Shown here one piece after another: positions 43,912 through 52,818 of a stretch of 64,000 bases of DNA. Under the pieces are notes generated by a model that was given only the letters and a program-made list of their open reading frames with translations, ran no database searches and was not told the DNA's origin. A program made the translations under genes and the position numbers. The stretch spans positions 558,001 to 622,000 of the forward strand of contig NZ_JALJEJ010000002.1 in assembly GCF_022953055.1 (NCBI RefSeq), read 5' to 3'. Position 1 is the stretch's first letter, and each line of letters starts with the position of its first letter. Source of the DNA: Mucilaginibacter straminoryzae. GTDB lineage: Bacteria > Bacteroidota > Bacteroidia > Sphingobacteriales > Sphingobacteriaceae.

Positions 43912-46224
43912 ATGAAAGATTACATCAAGATTGATGAATGGAAGATTATCGAGGAAGGTTTTGATCCGCATTTAAATAAAATATCAGAAAGCATTTTCAG
44001 CCTGGGAAACGGCCGTATGGGCGGTCGCGCTAATTTTGAGGAGGCTTATTCCGGCGATACCTTACAGGGCAATTACGTAGCGGGCGTGTATTATCCGGAT
44101 AAAACCCGAGTAGGCTGGTGGAAGAACGGCTATCCCGAATATTTCGCCAAAGTTTTGAACGCGGCTAACTGGGTAGGAATTGATATAGCTATTGACGGCG
44201 AACAACTGGATCTGGCGAAATGCAAAGTCGATAGCTTTTACAGGGAACTGAATATGCAGGAAGGCTATCTGAAACGTACTTTCACCGCTACCTTACCGTC
44301 CGGAAAACAGGTATCCGTAGAAGCGATCCGCTTTTGCAGTATGGCCGACGATGAAACGGGCGCCATTAGGTATACCATTACCCCGTTAAATTTTGACGGC
44401 GAAGCCACCATCACCCCCTACATCGACGGCGATGTAATGAATAAAGATGCCAACTACGACGAAAAATTCTGGGACGAGATTAGCAAGCAAGCGTGGGAGA
44501 ATGGCGGCTATGTACAATTGAGAACTAAAAAGACCGGCTTCGAGGTGGCTACAGGCATGATGATCGCCGTTAGTCAGGACGGTAAAACCCTCAACCCTGA
44601 ATTAAAACCGGTTGAAAAGGAAAAGTATATTGCACAAAAGTTTAACGTAAAGCTCATCGCTAACACTCCGCTAAACATCTACAAGTACGCGGCCAACGTA
44701 TCTTCGCAAAACCACGAGGCTAAAGATCTGCCCCAGATAGCTAAGGCAACCATTCAACGGGTATTCGATAAAGGCTTCGACCAGATGTTGCAAGAGCAGG
44801 CAGCCGCCTGGGCCGAAAAGTGGAAACACAATGACATCATCATCGAGGGCGACGCTTCTGCACAGCAGGGTATCCGTTTCAATATATTCCAGTTGAACCA
44901 AACTTATACCGGTGAGGATGCCCGTTTAAACATCGGCCCGAAGGGTTTTACCGGCGAAAAATACGGCGGTTCTACCTATTGGGATACCGAAGCCTATTGC
45001 GTTCCGTTTTACCTGGCAACCGCGCCGCAAAAGGTAACCCGCAACCTGCTCTACTACCGTTACAAACAGTTGGATAAGGCCATTGAAAACGCCAAACTAC
45101 TCGGCTTTAAAGATGGTGCTGCGCTGTACCCGATGGTCACCATGGACGGCACCGAATGCCACAACGAGTGGGAAATCACTTTCGAAGAGATTCACCGTAA
45201 CGGGGCTATCGCTTTTGCGATTTTCAATTATGTGCGCTACACCGGTGATCACGATTTCTTGGCCGAATTTGGATGGGAAGTGCTGATTGCTATTGCCCGT
45301 TTCTGGTCGCAGCGTGTCAACTGGTCTGAAGACCGGCAACAGTACGTAATGCTGGGGGTTACCGGGCCAAACGAGTATGAGAATAATATCAACAACAACT
45401 GGTACACCAGCACTATGGCTACCTGGTGTATGGACTATGCTTTAACCGTAGCCGAATATATTAAAAGCACTCATCCGCAGCGTTTTCAAGAGCTGGCAGA
45501 GAAAGTAAACTATCGCGAACAGGAAGAATCGCAAAAGTTCAGGGAGATCATTGAAAAGATGTACTACCCGTATGACGAGAAACGGCAGATCTTCCTGCAG
45601 CAGGACGGATACCTGGATAAAGAACAGATCCTGGTGAAAGATCTGCCAGCCAGCGACCGGCCGATTAATCAAAAGTGGAGTTGGGACCGTATCCTTCGCT
45701 CCTGCTTCATTAAACAGGCAGACGTATTGCAGGGTATCTATTTCTTTGAAGACAATTACGATATAGATACCATCCGTCGCAACTTCGACTTTTATGAGCC
45801 GCGCACTGTGCACGAGTCGTCTTTATCACCTTGTGTACATGCAATCCTTGCGGCTAAACTTGGCGACGAAGCGCGTGCTTACGAATTTTATTTGCGCACC
45901 TCGCGGCTGGATTTGGATGATTATAACAATGACACTGAAGACGGCTGCCATATCACCTCCATGGCTGGTACCTGGATGTCTGTAGTAGAAGGCTTCGGTG
46001 GCATGCGTGTTCGCGATAACAAACTTTGGTTCAATCCTTTCTTGCCGGCTAAGTGGCAATCATTCTCTTTCCACGTAGGTTTCCGCGGCGCGCTGCTAAA
46101 TATTAAAGTGAGCAAAGCAGGCGTGCAGATCAGTAACCAGACAAGCACTGAAGTTTCTGTTGTGGTTTATGATCAGGAGGGATTGATCAAAGGAAACGAT
46201 ACAGTAACTTTTGATGTGAAATAG
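43912..46224 (+). CDS. GH65 glycoside phosphorylase (probable maltose phosphorylase)
   Basis: The 770-residue protein has the GH65 three-part layout: beta-sandwich (about 1-270), (alpha/alpha)6 barrel (about 310-690) and a C-terminal beta domain. Motifs include GSTYWDTEAYCVPFY, MDGTECHNEWEITFEEIHRNGA and TGPNEYENNINNNWYT, where E488 is the likely general acid. Pairing with beta-PGM fits an inverting phosphorylase that makes beta-glucose-1-phosphate. The maltooligosaccharide genes around it favour maltose; trehalose or kojibiose cannot be excluded by eye. No signal peptide, so cytoplasmic. Confidence 0.9.
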   Translation: MKDYIKIDEWKIIEEGFDPHLNKISESIFSLGNGRMGGRANFEEAYSGDTLQGNYVAGVYYPDKTRVGWWKNGYPEYFAKVLNAANWVGIDIAIDGEQLDLAKCKVDSFYRELNMQEGYLKRTFTATLPSGKQVSVEAIRFCSMADDETGAIRYTITPLNFDGEATITPYIDGDVMNKDANYDEKFWDEISKQAWENGGYVQLRTKKTGFEVATGMMIAVSQDGKTLNPELKPVEKEKYIAQKFNVKLIANTPLNIYKYAANVSSQNHEAKDLPQIAKATIQRVFDKGFDQMLQEQAAAWAEKWKHNDIIIEGDASAQQGIRFNIFQLNQTYTGEDARLNIGPKGFTGEKYGGSTYWDTEAYCVPFYLATAPQKVTRNLLYYRYKQLDKAIENAKLLGFKDGAALYPMVTMDGTECHNEWEITFEEIHRNGAIAFAIFNYVRYTGDHDFLAEFGWEVLIAIARFWSQRVNWSEDRQQYVMLGVTGPNEYENNINNNWYTSTMATWCMDYALTVAEYIKSTHPQRFQELAEKVNYREQEESQKFREIIEKMYYPYDEKRQIFLQQDGYLDKEQILVKDLPASDRPINQKWSWDRILRSCFIKQADVLQGIYFFEDNYDIDTIRRNFDFYEPRTVHESSLSPCVHAILAAKLGDEARAYEFYLRTSRLDLDDYNNDTEDGCHITSMAGTWMSVVEGFGGMRVRDNKLWFNPFLPAKWQSFSFHVGFRGALLNIKVSKAGVQISNQTSTEVSVVVYDQEGLIKGNDTVTFDVK

Positions 46225-46232
46225 TTTAAACC

Positions 46233-48044
46233 ATGCGAATTAAAGTTGTTTTAATGTTGGCTATATTACTGCCTGTTTTACAGGTGGCGGCACAAAAGGG
46301 TAGCCACAAAAAAACGATTACAAAAATGGAATCTTCTGCAAATCATAAACTCATCATATACCAGTTGCTGCCCCGTTTGTTCGGCAATACAAAAACTGCT
46401 AATAAGTTTTACGGATCTATAGAAGAAAACGGCGTAGGCAAGTTTAATGATATTAACGACCGTGCGCTTGATGAGCTGAAGAAAATGGGCTTTACCCACG
46501 TATGGTACACCGGCGTTATTGAACATGCTACCATGACGGATTATTCTGCCTACGGCATTCAGCCCGATGATCCGGATGTGGTGAAAGGTCGCGCGGGTTC
46601 ACCCTACGCGATCAAAGACTATTACGATGTAGACCCGGATCTTGCCGTTGATGTGAAGAACCGGATGGCAGAATATGAAGCTTTGATAAAACGCACCCAT
46701 GCCCATGGGTTAAAGGTTTTGATGGACCTGGTGCCCAATCACGTGGCGCGCACTTATCACTCAGATGTTAAACCGGTAGGCGTAAGGGATTTTGGTCAGG
46801 ATGACGACAAAAGCTTAGCCTTCAGTCCAGCGAACGATTTTTATTATATACCCGGTCAGCAGCTGACTGTTCCGGCTGGTTACAATCCGGGAGGTGATGA
46901 TTTTCATAGTCTGTTGAAAGATGGCAAATTTGATGAGAACCCTGCGAAAGCAACAGGCAATGATGCGTTTACAGCGACACCTTCTATTAACGATTGGTTT
47001 GAAACCATTAAGCTGAACTACGGCGTAGATTATATGAATGGCCGTGCCAAGCATTTCGACCCCATCCCGCCTACCTGGCAAAAGATGTATGAGATTTTAC
47101 ATTTCTGGTCGGCCAAGGGGGTAGATGGCTTCCGCTGCGATATGGTAGAAATGGTGCCGGTAGAATTCTGGAACTGGGTGATCACCAAGCTCAAAGCCGA
47201 GCAACCGGATCTGGTTTTCATTGGCGAAGCTTACGATGTAGGCAAATACCACGACTATATTTTTAACGGAAAATTTGATTACTTGTACGATAAGGTAGGT
47301 CTTTACGACGGCATTAAACGCTTGGTGCGGAATGAAGACCACGCCACCACCTGGGACATTAACCGGGTGTGGAACCATGATTGCAAAAACATGGATGAAC
47401 ATATGCTGCGCTTTATGGAAAACCACGATGAGCAGCGTATAGCCTCGAAAGACTTTGCAGGTGATCCTAAACTAGCTATCCCGGGAATGATCGTTACGGC
47501 AACCCTGCATAATGGCCCCGTAATGGTTTATTTCGGGCAGGAAGTTGGTGAACCGGCTGATGACACTGAGGGCTTTAGCAGCGAGGACGGGCGTACGACT
47601 ATTTTCGATTACTGGGGCGTGCCAGAGCATCAGAAATGGGTTAATAATGGACAATTCGACGGCGGCCAATTATCAGAAGATCAGCAGCAATTAAGAAATT
47701 TTTACAGTAAATTGCTGAATGTGGTTAAAAACCACGAAGCATTAAACTCTGGGAAGTTTTATGAGCTCATGATAGCTAACGAGCATAGCGAAGGTTTCAA
47801 CACCAAAGTTTATTTATACGCAAGGTATACGACCAAAGAACGCGTGCTGGTGGCAGTTAACTTCAATCGGCAGGCACAACACTTAAAGGTGAAGTTACCG
47901 GCTGACCTATTGCAGCAATTGCAGGTATCTGGAGGAGTAAACTTTACCAACCTTTTAAACGACGAAACGTACAGCACGGCGAATATAAATGATGGGCTTG
48001 ATATTACGCTACCTGCTTCGAACGGGGTGTTGCTGAAGTTTTAG
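46233..48044 (+). CDS. Exported GH13 alpha-amylase family enzyme
   Basis: A signal peptide (LPVLQVAAQ) and a short basic linker lead to a GH13 barrel: IYQLLPRLFGNTK, LMDLVPNHVART, nucleophile D303 in DGFRCDMVEM, acid/base E332 in FIGEAYD and D399 in FMENHDEQR. There is a C-terminal beta domain (YLYARYTTKERVLVAVNFNR). Insertions in the catalytic domain (NPGGDDFHSLLKDGKF...) and the lack of the N-terminal module set it apart from the first GH13 enzyme. It lies 8 bp after the GH65 gene. Exact specificity is unclear; a periplasmic alpha-amylase or alpha-glucosidase is likely. Confidence 0.9.
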   Translation: MRIKVVLMLAILLPVLQVAAQKGSHKKTITKMESSANHKLIIYQLLPRLFGNTKTANKFYGSIEENGVGKFNDINDRALDELKKMGFTHVWYTGVIEHATMTDYSAYGIQPDDPDVVKGRAGSPYAIKDYYDVDPDLAVDVKNRMAEYEALIKRTHAHGLKVLMDLVPNHVARTYHSDVKPVGVRDFGQDDDKSLAFSPANDFYYIPGQQLTVPAGYNPGGDDFHSLLKDGKFDENPAKATGNDAFTATPSINDWFETIKLNYGVDYMNGRAKHFDPIPPTWQKMYEILHFWSAKGVDGFRCDMVEMVPVEFWNWVITKLKAEQPDLVFIGEAYDVGKYHDYIFNGKFDYLYDKVGLYDGIKRLVRNEDHATTWDINRVWNHDCKNMDEHMLRFMENHDEQRIASKDFAGDPKLAIPGMIVTATLHNGPVMVYFGQEVGEPADDTEGFSSEDGRTTIFDYWGVPEHQKWVNNGQFDGGQLSEDQQQLRNFYSKLLNVVKNHEALNSGKFYELMIANEHSEGFNTKVYLYARYTTKERVLVAVNFNRQAQHLKVKLPADLLQQLQVSGGVNFTNLLNDETYSTANINDGLDITLPASNGVLLKF

Positions 48045-48084
48045 GGGTTGGTCATTAGGCATTGGTCATTAAAAAATAATATGC

Positions 48085-48476
48085 TGTCATCTCGATCCGG
48101 CATTTGGCGGAGAGAGAGATCTTCTTAAACAATTGAGGAACGACTGTAGAAGATTCCTCTCCTTGTTTGGAATGACAAAAAAGGTATATAAAACCCTTGT
48201 GGGCTCGTGTGCGACGAGTGCTGTGAACTATAAAAATGTCATCTCGATCCGGCATTTGACGGAGAGAGATCTTCTTAAACAATTGAGGAACAACTGTAGA
48301 AGATTCCTCTCTTTGTTCGGAATGACAAAAAAAGGTATATAAAACCCTTGTGGGCTCGTGTGCGACGAGTGCTGTGAACTATAAAAATGTCATCTCGATC
48401 CGGCATTTGGCGGAGAGAGATCTTCTAAATAAGTGAGGAACGACTGTAGAAGATTCCTCTCTTTGTTCGGAATGAC
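48085..48476. repeat. Tandem array of a palindromic repeat, unit about 151 bp
   Basis: Copies start at 48085, 48237 and 48388. Each begins TGTCATCTCGATCCGGCATT, passes through GGAGAGAGATCTTCT and TAGAAGATTCCTCTC, and ends GGAATGACA, giving an imperfect inverted repeat of about 90 bp. A 60-bp spacer with GGCTCGTGTGCGACGAGTGC separates copies 1-2 and 2-3. The remaining gene-free bases 48045-48641 also hold short TTGGTCATT/AATGACCAAT-type repeats. No coding potential is seen. Confidence 0.88.
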
Positions 48477-48641
48477 AAACAGGAAGATGCTATTGCGAAA
48501 CGATTAAGCGAGAAGAAAAAAAGCCATTGAGAGAATCGCGATTGCTATCGGGAGACGAAGCAATCTCATCGCAATAGAGTAATGACTATTGACCAATGAC
48601 AACCGGCCAATGACAAACACAGACCAATTATAAACCAACAT

Positions 48642-50036
48642 ATGAGTCAAGTAATGGAAAAAACCGGCAAGGCAGCGGTGGAAAAACCCAGGCTAAGCTT
48701 CTGGCAGATCTGGAACATGAGTTTCGGGTTCCTGGGTATACAATTCGGCTTTGCCTTGCAAAATGGTAATGCTTCCCGTATCCTGCAAAAGTTTGGTGCC
48801 GATGTAGAGCACCTCTCGTGGTTCTGGCTAGCTGCCCCACTCACCGGCATGATCGTTCAACCGATTATCGGCCATTACAGCGACCGTACCTGGAATCGGC
48901 TCGGCCGCCGTCGACCCTATTTCTTAACCGGGGCAATATTATCTGCTCTCGCACTGTTCCTGATGCCTAATTCAGGTGCTATTGCAGCTATCGCCCCGCC
49001 TATCATGGTCGGTGCAGGTATGCTTATGATTATGGATGCTTCTTTCAACGTAGCGATGGAACCCTTCCGGGCGCTGGTAGCGGATAACCTGCCCGATAGC
49101 CAGCGTAGCACCGGTTTTTCCGTCCAAACCTTCCTGATCGGTATTGGCGCGGTAATTGGCTCCTGGCTGCCTTACGCATTTGCCAACTGGTTCCATTTCG
49201 GCGCAACGGCACCCGCCGGGCAGGTAGAGGCTAACGTGAAATATTCTTTCTATGTCGGCGGTACTATTCTGCTGTTAACCATCCTGTGGACTATTTTCAC
49301 CACCAAAGAATACGCCCCGGAAGAATACGCCAAATTCCATGAAGGTGAAGACGACGGCCACCACAAACACCAAAGCGGGCTGACCGAAATCATCACCGAC
49401 CTTCGCCGCATGCCTAAAACCATGAAACAATTGGGCTTAGTGCAATTCTTCTCGTGGTTTGCGCTGTTTACCATGTGGGTATTTACCACCCCTGCTATTG
49501 CAGACCATATTTATCACGTACCGCTTAATGATACCTCATCGGCCCGTTACAGCGAAGCTGGCAACTGGGTAAGCGGTTTGTTTGGCATTTATAATGGTGT
49601 ATCTGCGTTGTATGCACTCTTGCTGCCTGCCATCGCCAGGACAACCAGCCGTAAAATGGCCCACGCATTTTCACTTACAATGGGCGGCATCAGCTTAATC
49701 TCTATTTTCTTCATCCAGGATCCGGCATGGCTTGTCGCGCCAATGGTTGGTATCGGATTGGCCTGGGGCAGTATCCTGGCAATGCCTTACGCTATTTTGT
49801 CCAGCTCTATACCGGCAAAGAAAATGGGGGTATACATGGGCATCTTCAATTTCTTCATTACCCTGCCGCAAATTATTAATGGCATCATCGGCGGACCAAT
49901 TGTAAAGCACGTCTATGGAGGTCATGCCATCTACGCGCTGATCATTGCCGGGATTTTTATGCTTTGCGCTGCGCTATCGGTTTTGTTTGTGCAGGATAAC
50001 AAAGATATTAACGTTAAGCGGGCGTTAAGTAGCTGA
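48642..50036 (+). CDS. MFS sugar transporter (SLC45/sucrose-maltose permease type)
   Basis: The 464-residue inner-membrane protein has 12 predicted helices. FWQIWNMSFGFLGIQFGFALQNGNASRILQ at the start and WLAAPLTGMIVQPIIGHYSDRTWNRLGRRRPY between helices 2 and 3 are characteristic of the SLC45/GPH-like disaccharide permeases found in bacterial maltose loci. An internal charged loop with histidines (EGEDDGHHKHQSG) joins the two halves. By context it carries maltose or short maltooligosaccharides to the cytoplasmic GH65 and GH31 enzymes. Confidence 0.92.
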   Translation: MSQVMEKTGKAAVEKPRLSFWQIWNMSFGFLGIQFGFALQNGNASRILQKFGADVEHLSWFWLAAPLTGMIVQPIIGHYSDRTWNRLGRRRPYFLTGAILSALALFLMPNSGAIAAIAPPIMVGAGMLMIMDASFNVAMEPFRALVADNLPDSQRSTGFSVQTFLIGIGAVIGSWLPYAFANWFHFGATAPAGQVEANVKYSFYVGGTILLLTILWTIFTTKEYAPEEYAKFHEGEDDGHHKHQSGLTEIITDLRRMPKTMKQLGLVQFFSWFALFTMWVFTTPAIADHIYHVPLNDTSSARYSEAGNWVSGLFGIYNGVSALYALLLPAIARTTSRKMAHAFSLTMGGISLISIFFIQDPAWLVAPMVGIGLAWGSILAMPYAILSSSIPAKKMGVYMGIFNFFITLPQIINGIIGGPIVKHVYGGHAIYALIIAGIFMLCAALSVLFVQDNKDINVKRALSS

Positions 50037-50135
50037 TAACGTTGAAAAATCATCTCATAATTCCGGAACAATTATGGTATATTGCTGGTTCAAAAGATTG
50101 GAAGGGTCGTTTTTTATCAGTAACACTTTAATTTA

Positions 50136-52592
50136 ATGGACGAAAACTTACTTAACCCCGAGTTATTAGCGAATAAGCTTATTGAAGAAGAGGAAGAGTT
50201 TCACCACGTAAATAACCCCGTTACGGGGTTAAAACCTATAGTCAAAAAATATTTGGGCAGCGTTGCCAGCGTTGAACAAAAAGGAAATAAATTTTACTTT
50301 ACAGATGGAGAGGCACGTGTAGAAGTAACCGTCGTTACCGATGAAATTATCCGTGTACGCCTCGCTCCTCACGGTGTTTTTCTGGAGGAATTCTCTTACG
50401 CTGTACCCAAACTACAGCCAAAACCATACGTATTTTCCCTGCACGAAAGTGAAAACGAATACCGCGTTTCTACCAATACGGTAAACTGCCACATCCGTAA
50501 AAAAGACTTTTTTGTTTCTTTTTCTGACACGCAGAACCACGTTACCAACGAAGATGCCGTACCGATGCACTGGGAAGAGAACGTGCAGTTTGGTGGGTAC
50601 TATGTATTCTGTACCAAAAGTTGCCATTCAGAAGAAGCGTTTTATGGCTTAGGCGATAAGGCTTCCGACCTGAACCTACGCGGTCGCCGGTTTAAAAATT
50701 GGAATACCGACGCGTACTCGTTCAACTGGAACCAGGATCCGCTGTACCGCACCATCCCGTTCTACATCAGCTTGAACGAGGGTATCGCACACGGTATCTT
50801 CTTCGATAACACGTTTAAATCGACGTTTGATTTTGGCAGCGAAGACCGCACCCGTACCAGTTTCTGGGCCGATGGCGGCGAACTGCAATACTATTACATC
50901 CACGGCCCGCATATGATGGACGTGGTAAAGCGTTACCATAGCTTAACCGGCACCCACCCAATGCCACCACTTTGGGCGTTGGGTTATCACCAATGCCGTT
51001 GGAGCTATTATCCCGAGGCGAAAGTACGGGCAGTTACAAAGGGGTTCCGCGACCGTAAAATCCCATGCGACGGTATCTACCTGGATATCGACTATATGGA
51101 TGGCTACCGTTGCTTCACCTGGAACCGCAAATACTTCCCTGATCCCAAAAAATTGGTGAAAGATCTGGCTGCAGATGGCTTTAAAACCGTGGTGATCATC
51201 GACCCGGGTATCCGCGTAGATGACAATTACTGGGTGTTTAAAGAAGGCAAAGAGAAACGTTACTTCTGCCGCCGCTGCGACGATTATTTTATGGAAGGTC
51301 ACGTATGGCCGGGCCGTTGCCAGTTCCCCGATTTTACCAACCCCGAAGTCCGCGAATGGTGGGGTGGCCTGTTTGATGAACTGGTACAGTTAGGCGTTGC
51401 CGGTGTTTGGAACGACATGAACGAACCTGCTGTTTTTGGCGCCGGAACCTTCCCGGATGATGTTCGCCACCAATACGATGGTTTCCGTGGTTCGCACCGC
51501 AAAGCGCACAACGTATATGGAATGCAAATGGTGCGCGCCACCTACGAAGGCCTGCGCAAATTAATGAAGAATAAGCGTCCGTTTACCATTACCCGTGCAG
51601 GCTATTCCGGCTTACAGCGCTACGCTTCGGTTTGGACTGGGGATAACGTCGCGTCGTGGGAACACCTGCGTTTAGGCAATATTCAATGTCAGCGTTTGTC
51701 TATGTCAGGCGTACCATTCTGCGGTACAGATATTGGTGGTTTCAGCGGCGAACCTGATGGCGAGTTGTTTACCCGCTGGATCCAGCTGGGCACCTTCTCT
51801 CCGTTTATGCGGGCGCACTCTGCCGGTGATACCAAGGAGCGTGAACCATGGAGCTTCGGCGAGCCGTTCACGGCCATCAACCGGAAGTTTATAGAGCTGC
51901 GTTACCGTTTGATGCCATACCTATACTCTACGTTTTGGGAGCATCACCGCTATGGATTCCCGATTCTGCGCCCCGTAGTAATGCAGGAACAAAATGAAAT
52001 TAACAACCAGGCCCGTCAGGATGAGTTTACCTATGGCGATAAGATCCTGGTATGTCCGGTTTTAGAACCCGGCCAGTTAAACCGCAGGGTTTACCTGCCA
52101 ACAGGGACATGGTTTAACTACTGGACCAATGAGCAGTCTGAAGGTGGCCAGGAAGTGGTAGTACCTACTCCGCTGGAGACCATTCCGCTGTTTATAAAAG
52201 CGGGTGCTGTAATACCAGAATACCCGGTAATGCAGTACGTAGGCGAAAAAGAGATAGAGGAAGTAAAACTGAACGTTTATTTCACTGAGCATGAAGTAAA
52301 CTCTTTCTTTTTTGAAGACTACGGCGAGACTTTTGCCTACGAACAGGATATTTATTTAGAAAAGAAGTTCATTGTAGCGGGTAAAGATTCTATCCTGACC
52401 ATTCAGCAAAGTATGGAAGGCTTGTATACCCCCCGTTACGAGAATTACCATTTCAATATTATCGGCTTGCCGTTTAAAGCATCAAAAGTAATTATCGACG
52501 GCAAAGAAGTGAAAGAACTCATCTTAAATGAAGATAAGACACTAAGCTTCAAATTCAGTAAGAACTTCAAGCATATCGATATTATCAAATAA
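50136..52592 (+). CDS. Cytoplasmic GH31 alpha-glucosidase
   Basis: The 818-residue protein has the classical alpha-glucosidase motif set: ALGYHQCRWSYYPE, GIYLDIDYMDGYRCFTW, the nucleophile D427 in GVWNDMNEPAVF, and the acid/base D503 in RAGYSGLQRYASVWTGDN. A proximal and a distal C-terminal beta domain follow (YLPTGTWFNYWT, FFFEDYGETFAYEQ). No signal peptide is present, so it should act on maltose and maltooligosaccharides in the cytoplasm, in parallel with the phosphorylase. It is much closer to known alpha-glucosidases than the exported GH31 at 8.5-10.6 kb. Confidence 0.94.
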   Translation: MDENLLNPELLANKLIEEEEEFHHVNNPVTGLKPIVKKYLGSVASVEQKGNKFYFTDGEARVEVTVVTDEIIRVRLAPHGVFLEEFSYAVPKLQPKPYVFSLHESENEYRVSTNTVNCHIRKKDFFVSFSDTQNHVTNEDAVPMHWEENVQFGGYYVFCTKSCHSEEAFYGLGDKASDLNLRGRRFKNWNTDAYSFNWNQDPLYRTIPFYISLNEGIAHGIFFDNTFKSTFDFGSEDRTRTSFWADGGELQYYYIHGPHMMDVVKRYHSLTGTHPMPPLWALGYHQCRWSYYPEAKVRAVTKGFRDRKIPCDGIYLDIDYMDGYRCFTWNRKYFPDPKKLVKDLAADGFKTVVIIDPGIRVDDNYWVFKEGKEKRYFCRRCDDYFMEGHVWPGRCQFPDFTNPEVREWWGGLFDELVQLGVAGVWNDMNEPAVFGAGTFPDDVRHQYDGFRGSHRKAHNVYGMQMVRATYEGLRKLMKNKRPFTITRAGYSGLQRYASVWTGDNVASWEHLRLGNIQCQRLSMSGVPFCGTDIGGFSGEPDGELFTRWIQLGTFSPFMRAHSAGDTKEREPWSFGEPFTAINRKFIELRYRLMPYLYSTFWEHHRYGFPILRPVVMQEQNEINNQARQDEFTYGDKILVCPVLEPGQLNRRVYLPTGTWFNYWTNEQSEGGQEVVVPTPLETIPLFIKAGAVIPEYPVMQYVGEKEIEEVKLNVYFTEHEVNSFFFEDYGETFAYEQDIYLEKKFIVAGKDSILTIQQSMEGLYTPRYENYHFNIIGLPFKASKVIIDGKEVKELILNEDKTLSFKFSKNFKHIDIIK

Positions 52593-52603
52593 CAAGACCA
52601 ATT

Positions 52604-52623
52604 AGCCCCGAAAAAACGGGGCT
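52604..52623 (+). terminator. Intrinsic terminator after the GH31 gene
   Basis: AGCCCCG (52604-52610) pairs with CGGGGCT (52617-52623) around six A residues, followed by TCTTTATTT. Confidence 0.8.
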
Positions 52624-52818
52624 TCTTTATTTAAAGCCCTTCCGCTTTTGCATTATTGATTGCGATAAAGGCATTGAAAATCTGCTATTAATTTTATTAT
52701 CATTGTTTATTGCAAACAAGCTGCGGCATGCCATGTTAAACAGGCATATCGCCGCTACCTTGCTTATTAAAAATCTGCAACTTCAACCAATTTAAGACTT
52801 GCGGTAACCACATCTACT

